Under the pieces are notes generated by a model. It did not search any database. It was not told where the DNA came from and was given only the letters and a program-made list of their open reading frames with translations. This document shows positions 44,723 through 54,510 of a stretch of 64,000 bases of DNA, piece by piece. Where the stretch lies: NCBI RefSeq assembly GCF_001020985.1, contig NZ_CP011542.1:496001-560000 (forward strand), read 5' to 3'. Source of the DNA: Corynebacterium mustelae. Its GTDB lineage: Bacteria; Actinomycetota; Actinomycetes; Mycobacteriales; Mycobacteriaceae. Position 1 is the stretch's first letter; each line of letters begins with the position of its first letter. Both the position numbers and the translations under genes were made by a program.

Positions 44723-45682
44723 TTAATTCCAATTAGTGAGGGGCTTTTCACTGGTGAAAATGGCAGATGCGAGCATTTCTTGAAGCGTGGTGTGGGCATT
44801 TTTAAAAGTGGTTTTTGCGTTAAATTTCGTGCCGTCGAATTTCGCTGTACCGAGAAATTGCGCGTTTTGGAATTGCGCTTCAGCGTTGAATGTTGTATCC
44901 CAAAAGCTCGCGTTGGATTTAAAACGTACACTGTCGAAATCTGCCTTGGCATTAAAAACGGTATCCCAGAACCTTGCCTCGTCGGCAAAAGCCGCGCAGC
45001 TAAAACTAACGTCAGCGTCAAATTTTGCGTCCTCAAAGCACACGTGGCTGTCAAAGAGTGTGCTTGTGAAACGTGTAGTAGCAGAGAAAACCACGCCTTC
45101 AAAACGTGCTTGGCTTGCGAAGCTGGTGCCGCTGAGATTTGTGTCGGATTCAAATCCTGCTCCCCAGAATATGGCAGAAGACATGAAGTTGGCTCGTTGG
45201 AAATCAGCAATTGATGTGAAAGTGCTGCTGGAGAAACTGACGTTGTTTTCGAATGTAGCCCCGGAGAAATCCACATCAGCATTAAAGATTGCGTTGGCGA
45301 AGTTAACGTGGTTGATAAAATGCGCGTCGGAAAAGTCGGCTTTTCCAAAAGTGCATCCGTTGAAGTCCACCGCTGCACCGAACGTTGTGCCGCGTAGTTT
45401 GATGTCGCAGTCGCCCCAGGGGTGGTTGTTAGATATAAGAAGGTGCTTACGCAAAACGTCCAGGATTGTTGATTCAATGGAAGTTTCAGCCGCAGTGTCC
45501 TGCTTTGCGCGAAGGTGGCTGCATAGAACATCGACAACCTGTTGTTTGTATTCGTCGTGTGTGTCGGCGATAGCTGCAAGGGCGTGAACAGCTGAAATTC
45601 GGGCTTTACGCGACATCGATTCGAGTTTTCGCGTGGCTTCGGAAAGCTGGTGGGAGACAGTGTTGTCTGGGTTATTGGTCAT
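44723..45682 (-). CDS. Pentapeptide-repeat protein (paralogue C)
   Basis: The 319-residue soluble protein has the same helical module (about 20-75: ARISAVHALAAIADTHDEY, then QQVVDVLCSHLR) followed by about 40 Phe-centred five-residue repeats (about 95-300). The repeats read (A/S)xFxx almost without interruption, predicting a long right-handed beta-helix. It is transcribed towards paralogue B with a 173-base gap holding a one-mismatch copy of the 11-mer word. The ribosome site AGGAAACAAC supports the ATG at 45682. The acidic surface expected of the helix is reminiscent of DNA-mimic proteins, but this is inference. Confidence 0.85.
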   Translation of the reverse strand: MTNNPDNTVSHQLSEATRKLESMSRKARISAVHALAAIADTHDEYKQQVVDVLCSHLRAKQDTAAETSIESTILDVLRKHLLISNNHPWGDCDIKLRGTTFGAAVDFNGCTFGKADFSDAHFINHVNFANAIFNADVDFSGATFENNVSFSSSTFTSIADFQRANFMSSAIFWGAGFESDTNLSGTSFASQARFEGVVFSATTRFTSTLFDSHVCFEDAKFDADVSFSCAAFADEARFWDTVFNAKADFDSVRFKSNASFWDTTFNAEAQFQNAQFLGTAKFDGTKFNAKTTFKNAHTTLQEMLASAIFTSEKPLTNWN

Positions 45683-45871
45683 TGTTGTTTCCTGCGGCGT
45701 AAAACCAGCTAGTCGGGAGCGTTGAGAGCGCCAAGATATGGAATATACGGTTTCACCTCAGATCATTCTATGCGCAGGGCCCGCCGACTCGTCGAAAAGC
45801 GTGCGGAATTTCGTAGCTGGTAGCGGCTTCGCTTGCTATCATCGGGCGTACTACGGATTAAAGGAGTAACG

Positions 45872-46111
45872 ATGGGCAATGTGTTTTTTCCGGGTGCGAC
45901 TAACCCGGTGGAAGAATTGGCTTGTATTTTCCGTGATGCGGCTGATCCGGTAGCGGCGGCAACGCAGTGGGCGCAGGGGGTGTTTGCGTCCGCTGAGCTG
46001 GACCCGAAGGCGCATCCGGTTCGCGCGATTAAGGCGCTGCGGGATGCGGAACCGGCGTTGAATCTCAACGCGGCGACGTATGTGGTGAAAAAGATCACCG
46101 GAGACGATTAG
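45872..46111 (+). CDS. Small conserved-looking protein of unknown function
   Basis: The ATG at 45872 lies seven bases after AAAGGAG, giving 79 residues; upstream starts in the frame lack a site. The product begins MGNVFFPGATNPVEEL and ends TYVVKKITGDD. It is Ala-rich and mostly helical, with no membrane or signal segment. I do not recognise it. It lies between paralogue C and truA, on the truA strand. The clear ribosome site supports translation. Confidence 0.65.
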   Translation: MGNVFFPGATNPVEELACIFRDAADPVAAATQWAQGVFASAELDPKAHPVRAIKALRDAEPALNLNAATYVVKKITGDD

Positions 46112-46184
46112 TCGTAGGTTCTGGCTGTTGCTAAATGTCCTGGTGGTTGCGTGCAACGTGTGAAGTTTTGCTACCGTTGGGTGG

Positions 46185-47066
46185 GTGATGGAGCAAAACG
46201 ATTCTGTGGTGCGTATTCGTCTGGATTTGGCGTATGATGGCACGAATTTTCACGGCTGGGCCCGCCAAGGGGATTCGGATTTGCGCACGGTGCAGCGGGT
46301 GCTGGAAGACGCATTGGAGTTGGTGCTGCGGGTGCCGGTCAGTTTGACCGTTGCGGGCCGCACCGATGCCGGGGTGCACGCGGCGGGACAGGTGGCGCAT
46401 TTCGATGTGCCGGTCGCAGCGTTGGATACCCGCAGTATCGCCGGTGATCCGGGCACGTTGGTGCGCAGGTTGGCGCGGTTATTGCCCGAAGATGTGCGGG
46501 TGCATGCGGCCAGTGTGGCGCCGGATGGTTTCGATGCGCGGTTTTCCGCTTTACGACGCCACTACGTTTACCGGTTAACAACGCATCCGCGCGGGGCGCT
46601 GCCGACCCGGGCGATAGATACGGCGCACTGGCCGAAACAGATTGATCGGGCGGCGATGCAGGCGTGCGCGGATGTATTAGTGGGGTTGCATGATTTCGCG
46701 GCGTTTTGTAAACACCGGGAGGGGGCAACCACCATTCGGGATGTGCAGAAGTTTCAGTGGCATGACGTATCCACCGAATACGAGCCACTGACTTTCGAAG
46801 CACATGTGACGGCGGATGCGTTTTGTTGGTCGATGGTGCGATCGTTGGTGGGCTGTTGCTTGGTTGTGGGGGAAGGCAAACGTAGCCAGGAATTTCCTGG
46901 TGAATTATTGGCCGAGCAGGCGCGGTCGTCGCGGCTTCCGGTGGCGCCAGCGAAGGGGTTGTCGCTGGTGGCGGTGGACTATCCGGCTGATTCGGAATTG
47001 GCGGATCGGGCGGAGTTGACGCGGGCGAAGCGCGACGAAAGTGACATAGGTTTCGTAAATAGTTAG
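46185..47066 (+). CDS. truA: tRNA pseudouridine synthase A
   Basis: The enzyme has 292-293 residues (start GTG 46185 or ATG 46188). The catalytic Asp60 (counted from the ATG) lies in GRTDAGVHA. The core has [12 protein letters not shown] near the N-terminus and [11 protein letters not shown] in the middle. It modifies uridines 38-40 of the tRNA anticodon arm. truA next to an ESX-4 locus and ribosomal genes is conserved in actinobacteria, including mycobacteria (Rv3455c). The next gene starts 64 bases downstream. Confidence 0.95.
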   Translation: MMEQNDSVVRIRLDLAYDGTNFHGWARQGDSDLRTVQRVLEDALELVLRVPVSLTVAGRTDAGVHAAGQVAHFDVPVAALDTRSIAGDPGTLVRRLARLLPEDVRVHAASVAPDGFDARFSALRRHYVYRLTTHPRGALPTRAIDTAHWPKQIDRAAMQACADVLVGLHDFAAFCKHREGATTIRDVQKFQWHDVSTEYEPLTFEAHVTADAFCWSMVRSLVGCCLVVGEGKRSQEFPGELLAEQARSSRLPVAPAKGLSLVAVDYPADSELADRAELTRAKRDESDIGFVNS

Positions 47067-47130
47067 GCGGTAGTGGTGCAACCCAACTAAACTGCTAGGT
47101 CATAACGATGATGAATAGGAAGGTAGTTGG

Positions 47131-49452
47131 GTGACGGAATCGGAGTTGATCCAGCAAGCGCTCACTATTGTGGCTGCATTGGTGGTGCCGGGACTGATTC
47201 TCAACTGGGTGTCGGGGTTGCGGTTGCCATGGGCGGTCGCGGCGGCGATCCCAACTACCTGTGGCGTGGTGGGGTTCGCCGGTTGGTTGCTCAGCCGGAT
47301 GCATGTGCTTTTTAATCTCACCAACGTCGGTTATTTCTTTGCTGCCGTTGTGGGTTTGGCTGCGTTGTGGCGGCTGATGTTTATTGTGGGGCGGCTGGTG
47401 CGGCGTCGAAAAGCAAAAACACAGGCGGAAGCGCAGCCTGATGCTGGTGCCGACGCCGAGGCGGAAAAACCGCGCTGGTGGCGGCAGTGGTTTAGCAACG
47501 GAAGCTTGTTTGACCCGAGGTGGATTTTGCCGGGCGCAGGTGTAATCGCTGGCGCGTGGGTGCTGATCCAACGACTCGTGGAGCTGTACGCGAAGCTGCC
47601 GAATCAAATGCTGTCGATCGTGCAAGGCTGGGACGTGCACTGGCATGCCAGCGAAGTGCGCTACATCGTGGAAGAAGGAATGGCCGATTCCACGCGTATG
47701 GGGGAGGCACACAACCTTGACGGGAAAGCGGAGCTGTTTTACCCCTCCGGGTGGCACGCGGTCGCGGCGTTATTATCGGACGTGATTGACGTCGAGCCGA
47801 TTGCGGCGTTGAACTGGATGAACGTTATCCTTCCCAGCGTGGCGCTGCCGCTGTCGGTTGCGCTTATTGCGTGGCGGCTGGTGGGCAATCGCGGCCTGGT
47901 AGCGCAGATCGCGGCGGGGTCGTCCGCAGCATTGGTGATCTGCGCGACGGTGCTGTACTGGATTCCGACATATGTGGGGATGTGGCCGTATCTAGGGTCG
48001 ATCTCCATGGTGGGTATCGTCGCGGCGTTGTTTATGTCGGTGCCAGCGGTGCCGATTCGGATGTTCGCCGCCGTGGTCGGTTTTATCGGTTTGGTGATTA
48101 TGCACCCAGCACCCGTGACCATCGTTATTGTCATGCTGGGACTATGGTGGCTTTTCGACGTCCTCTGGCGGCCAACCAGAACCTCGCAGCGCGAGAACCG
48201 ATTTGTTGGCGGACTGCTCGTGCGCCTGCGGGATTTCGGATTGCTTGCGATTGCTGGCGCGGTGGGCATCGGCTTACTTCTGCCGCAATTATTAGCCGGG
48301 GTGGGGCAGTCGGGTGACGTGCAGGCCGTATCGGCCTATGAGGACATCACCTGGTCCGAAGCCTGGTATAAGACGTTTTTCATGCATACTCGCCACGTTG
48401 GCGAATTTAAGGGCATGGAGGATTGGCTTTGGCTGCTCATTCTCGCGGGATTCGGCGCGGTGGCGTTGTTACTTTGGCGCAAAAATATCTGGGGACCTCT
48501 GTTTGTTTTGATCTCCGCGCTGCTTACAGTCAATTCACTCAAAGCCTTGCCCACCCCGTGGAACCAGATTCTCGATACCATCGGTGGCCTGCACTACGGC
48601 ACCGCTCACCGCCTGGTGATCCCGGTCGCGATGTTCCTCTTCGCCTACGCCGGAGTGGGCTTTGCAGTATTGGTGCGCTTGGCGTTTGCTGGAATGATCA
48701 AACATCGAGTGTGGTCCAAAATTTCCGCTGTTCTGTCAGTAGCTCTGGCGGTAGGGCTGGTCGCCTGGTACCAGCCGATGGCGGTTTCCTCGGTAACCAA
48801 GGGCTCCAAATGGGTCGTCGAGGGAATATACGGCTCCAACATGGTTAACGCCAAAGACCTCAAGGCTTTTGACTGGCTGGCAAAGCAACCCAAAGCCTAT
48901 GACGGACTCATCTTCGGTGAACACGCGGATGGCTACGGCTGGATGTACGCCTATAATGCACTGCCAAGCGTCTCGCGTCATTACCTATGGCCAACCCTGG
49001 CCAAAGACGCACCGACCCATAAAATCCACAACAGTGCTTATCTCATCGGTGCCGGCAACTACGGCGACCCCGATCAGCGCAACCTGGCCGACGACGCAGT
49101 AGATAAATTGGGCGTTAACTATATCTTCATCTCGCCACCAAACTTCTGGCATTTCCAACACACCAATTTGGAACTTACGGTAAAAACCGCGACCGCACCG
49201 GGGCTGACCCTGGTGTACCGGGACGGACTGATCCGAATCTATGCGGTCAACGACCACTTCACCGATGCGGAGCTTAGAAAGATGCGCAGCAGTGGGTCAC
49301 CAGAAGAACTCCCGCCAGTTTCCGAATATCACCGTCCGACGAAACCTGCCACCCCGGTTCCAGGCAAGGAAGAGATAACCAAACGCGATGCCGTCGAAAG
49401 GCAACGCGATGACGCGATTGCTCGCAACGATCGGGCACTTTTACGGCACTAA
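47131..49452 (+). CDS. Large polytopic membrane protein (DUF6541-like), glycosyltransferase-C fold suspected
   Basis: The 773-residue protein has about 13 membrane spans and a C-terminal soluble region of about 200 residues, with a charged tail. The first large loop (VQGWDVHWHASEVRYIVEEG) contains Asp and Glu residues placed as in GT-C enzymes. A homologue occurs beside truA in mycobacteria (Rv3454 in the ESX-4 neighbourhood). The GTG start follows AGGAAGGTAG. It may handle lipid-linked sugars for the envelope, but this is inference. Exact 11-mer words lie at 47404-47414 (reverse) and 48150-48160. Confidence 0.8.
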   Translation: MTESELIQQALTIVAALVVPGLILNWVSGLRLPWAVAAAIPTTCGVVGFAGWLLSRMHVLFNLTNVGYFFAAVVGLAALWRLMFIVGRLVRRRKAKTQAEAQPDAGADAEAEKPRWWRQWFSNGSLFDPRWILPGAGVIAGAWVLIQRLVELYAKLPNQMLSIVQGWDVHWHASEVRYIVEEGMADSTRMGEAHNLDGKAELFYPSGWHAVAALLSDVIDVEPIAALNWMNVILPSVALPLSVALIAWRLVGNRGLVAQIAAGSSAALVICATVLYWIPTYVGMWPYLGSISMVGIVAALFMSVPAVPIRMFAAVVGFIGLVIMHPAPVTIVIVMLGLWWLFDVLWRPTRTSQRENRFVGGLLVRLRDFGLLAIAGAVGIGLLLPQLLAGVGQSGDVQAVSAYEDITWSEAWYKTFFMHTRHVGEFKGMEDWLWLLILAGFGAVALLLWRKNIWGPLFVLISALLTVNSLKALPTPWNQILDTIGGLHYGTAHRLVIPVAMFLFAYAGVGFAVLVRLAFAGMIKHRVWSKISAVLSVALAVGLVAWYQPMAVSSVTKGSKWVVEGIYGSNMVNAKDLKAFDWLAKQPKAYDGLIFGEHADGYGWMYAYNALPSVSRHYLWPTLAKDAPTHKIHNSAYLIGAGNYGDPDQRNLADDAVDKLGVNYIFISPPNFWHFQHTNLELTVKTATAPGLTLVYRDGLIRIYAVNDHFTDAELRKMRSSGSPEELPPVSEYHRPTKPATPVPGKEEITKRDAVERQRDDAIARNDRALLRH

Positions 49453-49548
49453 CGTGCTAAGGTTTAAAATGCGTCACTGCTTAGGGATCACGCAGGGCGC
49501 ATTGGGAGCATGTGTCGTGGCATAAGCATCGGAAAGGGTGCGCCACGA

Positions 49549-50883
49549 ATGGGAATTACCCCCACAACGAAAGCCCAGGTCTCTGGGCACAAATTCCTCG
49601 CCCGCCGAATTGAACACGGCCTGGTGTTTGGCGACATTCGTATGATCCACGACCCGCTGGCGAAACGACGCCGCGCCTTAGGATTCGGGCTGGCCGCCTG
49701 CGTACTCATCGCATTGGGTGCGGTGGCGCTTGGTATTTTCCGTCCGGCGGTTGACCCCGGAGACGCAGGCATAATCAAGGCAGATACTGGGCAACTCTAT
49801 GTCCGTCTGGAGGATCGATTACACCCAGTGCCCAATTTGGTATCAGCCCGCCTTATTGTCGGCGAACCGGTCCAAGCCAAATCCGCGAGTGCCGCAGTGA
49901 TTGGTGATATACCCAAAGCTGCCCCCATCGGCATTGGCGATGCCCCCACATTCATGCCCGAAATCGGAGCGAAGCAACCTTCTGTAACCGCACATGCATG
50001 CCATTCCGTCCCCACCCTCACCAGCAGATTAGATATTTCCCAGGCGCAATTGACCGTCGTGTTTCACTCGGAAGCCGCACCCGATACTTATGCTCCGCTT
50101 AAGCCTGATACTGCAATCCTGGCGGAAGTAAACAACGCAGAATGGGTGATTCACGCCACAGGGCGCAGCGTGTTGCCGCCACCTAACACGGAAACAGGTC
50201 GTGCTATTCGACGCCGACTTGGTATCGGCCCATTGACACCCCGGTGGCAAGCCCCACCGCAGCTGGTGAGCGGCATTCATGAAGAACCAGCTATCACAGT
50301 GCCTCGGGAAGTGAAAGAGATTTTTAAAGTCACCGGTGCCCAGCAACCCACATATTGGGCCAAGCAAGAATCCGGCATTATGTCCGCCACTCCACTTCAA
50401 GCAGACATCCTCATTGATTCTGGCGTTCCACTTCGTGTTATACCGGGAACGGAACTTGGTGAGCTTCCTGACTCACCACACTTACCACCCCGATTACCTG
50501 CTCAATTGCCATTGCCGGAATCAGAAATAACGTGGATAGACCCAGTGGGGAACCATATTTGTCTTACCGATACCGGCGGGGTGGATATGATACAACTGGC
50601 AGCGGAAGGGGCACAGGTACCGAAATTTTTCGGTGATGCAATTCAACTATCCGGCGACACCACCGCCACCCATTTCGCTGGAACTGGGTGGGCAATCGGA
50701 ATTGACACCGGAAACGGAATCCACGTAGTTTCCGCGCATGGCCGACGCCACCAGTTGGAGACTCCGGAAACAGCACCGATTATCGGGATTGACACAATCC
50801 ATACAACCTCGTGGGATATTGTTCGGTTGTTGCCCGCAGGTACCCCGCTAAGCAAAGAACAGGCGCTGCGGACAATGTATTAA
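49549..50883 (+). CDS. eccB: Type VII secretion protein EccB (ESX-4 type)
   Basis: From the ATG at 49549 the product has 444 residues and starts MGITPTTKAQVSGHKFLARRIEHGLV, as EccB does. One membrane span lies at about 46-70, followed by the large extracytoplasmic domain with its repeated beta-rich modules and two Cys (HACHS, HICLTD). EccB is a structural part of the ESX membrane complex. The frame is open from 49510, but the upstream residues are not conserved. It lies at one side of the locus on the plus strand, with the mycP-eccD pair opposite. Confidence 0.92.
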   Translation: MGITPTTKAQVSGHKFLARRIEHGLVFGDIRMIHDPLAKRRRALGFGLAACVLIALGAVALGIFRPAVDPGDAGIIKADTGQLYVRLEDRLHPVPNLVSARLIVGEPVQAKSASAAVIGDIPKAAPIGIGDAPTFMPEIGAKQPSVTAHACHSVPTLTSRLDISQAQLTVVFHSEAAPDTYAPLKPDTAILAEVNNAEWVIHATGRSVLPPPNTETGRAIRRRLGIGPLTPRWQAPPQLVSGIHEEPAITVPREVKEIFKVTGAQQPTYWAKQESGIMSATPLQADILIDSGVPLRVIPGTELGELPDSPHLPPRLPAQLPLPESEITWIDPVGNHICLTDTGGVDMIQLAAEGAQVPKFFGDAIQLSGDTTATHFAGTGWAIGIDTGNGIHVVSAHGRRHQLETPETAPIIGIDTIHTTSWDIVRLLPAGTPLSKEQALRTMY

Positions 50884-51073
50884 ATTCCGGATTGAAGATG
50901 ATGGATATTCCCAGTTAAGGGTGATAAGTGACATAAATCTACTTCAAAAAACTGTGTGATTCTTACTCAGGTAGTAATGAAAAGTGTACCGATCCAGATG
51001 TAACCGAGTAGATTGGGAAACGATGTAAAAACACTATAGATTCCCCACCCAACCAACTTCACCAACCAGCACT

Positions 51074-51517
51074 GTGAAAGCGAGGCGGTTAGACTCTATG
51101 TCTCCGATGCGCGACGCGGTTAACGCAAAAATTGACGCGATTACATCGCGTCATGAAGCGATGAAAGCCAAGAAATTCGGTTTTTTGGTTCGCCCCACTG
51201 TGTTAGTTATCGGTTGGTTCGTTGTGGTTTTCGGCATCATCACCATCCCACTGCCAGGTCCCGGTTGGTTGACAGTTTTTGTCGGCATCGGAATTTTAAG
51301 TTTGGAACTGCACTGGGCCTCCCGAGTATTGGCGTGGGGCGTGCGACGATACGATCAATTCACCACGTGGTATCAATCCCAACCTCGACTAACCCGGGCG
51401 TCTCTAGTGGCCGCCAGCTGCGCCGTGGTGTGGGTGGCACTTGGCGGAACCGTGTTCGTAGCGTGGAAGCTAGGTGCGATTCCGGTACTTGATCCAGTCA
51501 TGCACGCGATGATGTAG
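51074..51517 (+). CDS. TIGR02611-like small membrane protein
   Basis: The 147-residue product has three membrane segments and the stretch PTVLVIGWFVVVFGIITIPLPGPGW. The PLPGPGWL turn is typical of the TIGR02611 actinobacterial membrane proteins of unknown function. Possible starts are the GTG at 51074 and the ATG at 51098, eight codons later. It lies between eccB and mycP, within the ESX-4 locus, although nothing ties it to secretion. It is transcribed towards the mycP terminus. Confidence 0.8.
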   Translation: MKARRLDSMSPMRDAVNAKIDAITSRHEAMKAKKFGFLVRPTVLVIGWFVVVFGIITIPLPGPGWLTVFVGIGILSLELHWASRVLAWGVRRYDQFTTWYQSQPRLTRASLVAASCAVVWVALGGTVFVAWKLGAIPVLDPVMHAMM

Positions 51518-51542
51518 CAGCAGTTTGCTCAAGCTCAGCTTT

Positions 51543-52745
51543 TTACATCCGGCGCTGCCGGAGTGCTAAAGCCACCACAGTCAAAACCCCCAAACCATAC
51601 AATAACCAGGCAGTTCGCTGCACCGAACCGGTATCAGCCGGTTGTGGCTTGGCAATGGCGATAGTTGCCGATTGCGGTTTCGGGGTGTGGAAGTGCCGTA
51701 ACACCTGTTGAATATCTAAAGCCCCCGTTGCTGGGTCGACACTTGCGAATAGCAATTCCCGTACCTGTTGTGGACTAGCTGCTGGATACCGCTGTTTCAA
51801 CAATGCGACAGTGCCTGTCACCACCGGGGTGGCGAAACTGGTTCCCTCGAACGGTGCAATACCACCTGGGTGGATGATTCCATCGCTCAGTTCGCCGTCA
51901 CGGGTGGCCAGCCCAGCTGGAACTACACCCGGCGCGGCGAGCATTGGTTTGGGGGAGCGGACGGAGTACTCCGCGAGATGGTATGGGTCAGCTAAGGAAC
52001 CAACACCTATTACTTGCGGGTGGTGGGCGGGATAGACTGTGGATCCTTGTGGGCACGATTGGCTGAGGTTTCCTGCGGCCGCGACGATGACTACACCGGC
52101 TGCTTCTGCTTTGCGTATCACTCGGTCGAATTCTTGAGTGTCAACTGGTGGTGTACCTGGTGGCAGACAGGATACGACTGAGATATTGATTACTTGGGCG
52201 TGCTGATCGATGGCTGCTTCGATGGCGGCCGTGAGGGTAGCTAGCGATCCACCTGCTACTTCAGGGCTATTGGGTGCTGGTTCGCGTTGAAATTTGGTGC
52301 TGGTTTGTCGTAGTGACAGTAGGCGAACGTCGGGGGCGATGCCGACAATGCCGTCGCCGGTATCGCGGGTAGCGATGACTCCTGCGACTATTGTGCCGTG
52401 TGCATCACAGTCGATGATGGCGCCCACCCCGGCGTCCACGAAGTCGCCGCCATCAATGACTTCAGGGAGCCTAGGATGTGGGTAGATTCCGGTGTCGATT
52501 ATTGCGACGGTGACCCCTAACCCGGTGGCGAATGCATGGACGGGGCGGAAACCATCGGAAAGTGCTGCTTGGTGGATGCGGGCAGGTTCTGGTGCGGTAT
52601 TGGTAATGGCACATTCGATGTGTGGAGGTGGTGGTTCGATAGGCTCTGTTGGTTGCGCGGTGGCTGTGGTAAAGGATGAGAGGAAAATCAGTGCCGCACA
52701 CGACATGCTGAGGGGAAAACCTAATCGGTGGTTATTGTGGTTCAT
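51543..52745 (-). CDS. mycP: Mycosin, type VII secretion subtilisin-like protease
   Basis: From the ATG at 52745 the 400-residue protein has a signal peptide (about 1-31) and a subtilase domain with Asp84 (AIIDTG), His116 (DAHGT) and Ser in GTSFATP near residue 305. A C-terminal membrane span ends in a short basic tail. Mycosins stabilise the ESX membrane complex and cleave secreted substrates. The start overlaps the eccD stop (ATGA on the minus strand), so the pair is coupled. The Asp-His-Ser triad is complete. Confidence 0.95.
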   Translation of the reverse strand: MNHNNHRLGFPLSMSCAALIFLSSFTTATAQPTEPIEPPPPHIECAITNTAPEPARIHQAALSDGFRPVHAFATGLGVTVAIIDTGIYPHPRLPEVIDGGDFVDAGVGAIIDCDAHGTIVAGVIATRDTGDGIVGIAPDVRLLSLRQTSTKFQREPAPNSPEVAGGSLATLTAAIEAAIDQHAQVINISVVSCLPPGTPPVDTQEFDRVIRKAEAAGVVIVAAAGNLSQSCPQGSTVYPAHHPQVIGVGSLADPYHLAEYSVRSPKPMLAAPGVVPAGLATRDGELSDGIIHPGGIAPFEGTSFATPVVTGTVALLKQRYPAASPQQVRELLFASVDPATGALDIQQVLRHFHTPKPQSATIAIAKPQPADTGSVQRTAWLLYGLGVLTVVALALRQRRM

Positions 52746-54193
52746 AATGCAATCCCGCGCAGCAGACTGAACATTCCAACGAGGTGCAGCGCCAGCGGCA
52801 AGCATGCGGCGATACATAGTAATTCAGCGCGTTCTATCCACACCACCGTGGTTGGTTCCAGGGTTGTTAGTCGTTGTGCCCATGCTGGGGATGTGAGTGA
52901 AACTGCGACGATTATGATTGTGAAGATGAGCAACGCGGGGTGGGGGCTTTGGCCTAGTGCCGGTGAATGAATGTAGATGAATGGCCAGGTAGCTGCGGCG
53001 CAGGCGCTGGCTGCCGCAGACATTGCGATTAACCATATGGCCCAGGTGTTAAAGGATACTCGGTGTCGGTGGGCGTGAAGGAGCAGGGCGCAGCACATGG
53101 AAAGTGCGAGGGAGAAACTGAAACCTGAGTGTGGTGCCATGATCCCGATTGCCATGATTGCTGGGCATAAAACGATGGCGAGTCCAATGAGCATTCCATC
53201 AAGTACCTTGCGGGCGCGTTCGGCTTGGTGGGGTACTTCCGCAATGCTGACATCGGAGACTTCTAGGTCTTGTCCTGCGGTAGGCAACACTGGGATTTGT
53301 ACGCGTGCGAGTTTGATGGCGATGGTTGGGGCGAGTGCAATCACAATCATGCCGACTGCAATGAGGGCGGCCGCCGCATTGACCACCCAATCCCAGCTAG
53401 GCATGAGTGATACGGCAACTCCTGGGCGATACGCGGTAGTGCCGATGGCTGCGATGACACAACCGATGGCGATGGTGTGTAGTGCGGTGACAAGAAGCGG
53501 CTCGGTCAGGATGGATTTCAATCCAACACAGGTTATGGAAATGGCGATGGCTGCCACCAGTAGGGCTAACGCCCAGGATTGGGCGAATCCTACCGCGGTG
53601 GTGTTTTCGGCCCAACTGGGGACTATGCCACGCCCTAGGACAATACAGGTACCAATTACTCCATTGCCTATTGCCACTATCGGCAGGAACAACACCCGGC
53701 GGGTGATAATTAACATTGCTAAAGCTGCCAGTACCACGGTTGCCAATCGAAGCGGTAGTGGGGCGATGAGGCCGTGGGGGAGTGGGAACGCTAATGCGAC
53801 CAGTGCCAAGCCGCATAGCCCGACTCCGGCGGCAAGGTTCGCAGTGCCTACTGCTGGGTTGACGGAGGTGGTGAGATCTTCTAAACATTCCGCCGCGTCG
53901 CGGACGACGGGAGCTGGGGTGGCGCGTTTGGGGCGCAGGATGAGTACGTCGCCGTGGCTGAAATGCGCTTCGGCTAGTGAAGCTCCAAGTGGAACCACTT
54001 GGCCTGCTGCGGTGACCGCCTGCCAAGGGCTAGAAATCTGCGGTGCGTTGGTGATGGCGATGATTTCGTCGATGATCTCTGCCAGCCGACTACTGGCTGG
54101 GATAACTAGGTCGGCGCTTTGTTTATGATTGCCAACTTCGACGCGCACCGTCAGCCGGATAGCGTTGTTATTGCTTGCGTTAATGGTGGTCAT
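52742..54193 (-). CDS. eccD: Type VII secretion membrane channel protein EccD
   Basis: The 483-residue protein has a ubiquitin-like N-terminal domain (about 1-90, VRVEVGNHKQSADLVIPASS) followed by about 11 membrane spans, the standard EccD architecture. It forms the membrane vestibule of the ESX complex. It precedes mycP on the minus strand with an ATGA overlap and is divergent from eccC; 317 bases separate their likely starts. Some Arg/Glu/Thr runs between spans are typical. The length is normal for the family. Confidence 0.93.
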   Translation of the reverse strand: MTTINASNNNAIRLTVRVEVGNHKQSADLVIPASSRLAEIIDEIIAITNAPQISSPWQAVTAAGQVVPLGASLAEAHFSHGDVLILRPKRATPAPVVRDAAECLEDLTTSVNPAVGTANLAAGVGLCGLALVALAFPLPHGLIAPLPLRLATVVLAALAMLIITRRVLFLPIVAIGNGVIGTCIVLGRGIVPSWAENTTAVGFAQSWALALLVAAIAISITCVGLKSILTEPLLVTALHTIAIGCVIAAIGTTAYRPGVAVSLMPSWDWVVNAAAALIAVGMIVIALAPTIAIKLARVQIPVLPTAGQDLEVSDVSIAEVPHQAERARKVLDGMLIGLAIVLCPAIMAIGIMAPHSGFSFSLALSMCCALLLHAHRHRVSFNTWAIWLIAMSAAASACAAATWPFIYIHSPALGQSPHPALLIFTIIIVAVSLTSPAWAQRLTTLEPTTVVWIERAELLCIAACLPLALHLVGMFSLLRGIAL

Positions 54194-54510
54194 GGTAGGT
54201 AGCGAATGGTTTAACGGATTGGGAAATGAACACCCATAGTGGGTACTTCCATGACCTTTCCCTCATCACTCAACATCCCCATGTGTGGATGAACGGGAAA
54301 TTAAATAAGCTCAAAACCCTGGTGTGTCATATCCATAATGACTTAAACTAAACGTTGTGTCCACCCTAGATGGGGATCGCTGGGTGGAAAATTTTCCACG
54401 TGTGCGTCTTACGCGTATTCCGTTGCGCTGCCGTGCCATGCACCCAATCATGTGTGTGGCCGCTAGGGCAGTGCGTCGTGCGCGCTAGCTGTGTAGAGGA
54501 TTTCTCAGCC
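54194..54510. other. Divergent promoter region between eccD and eccC
   Basis: About 317 bases. The eccC frame is open from 54370, but the conserved-type start is the ATG at 54511. The region should hold two opposing promoters; TGTCATATCCATAATGACTT near 54327 is a near-palindrome. I see no other gene. Confidence 0.5.

Noticed and set aside
44787..45587. Long antisense frames over paralogue C
   Set aside because: Caused by the regular pentapeptide repeats, which keep the reverse frames open; no independent features.
53097..54128. 343-codon antisense frame over eccD
   Set aside because: Long only because of biased codon use in eccD; its product is Ala/Ser/Thr/Met-rich with no domain, and EccD is clear.
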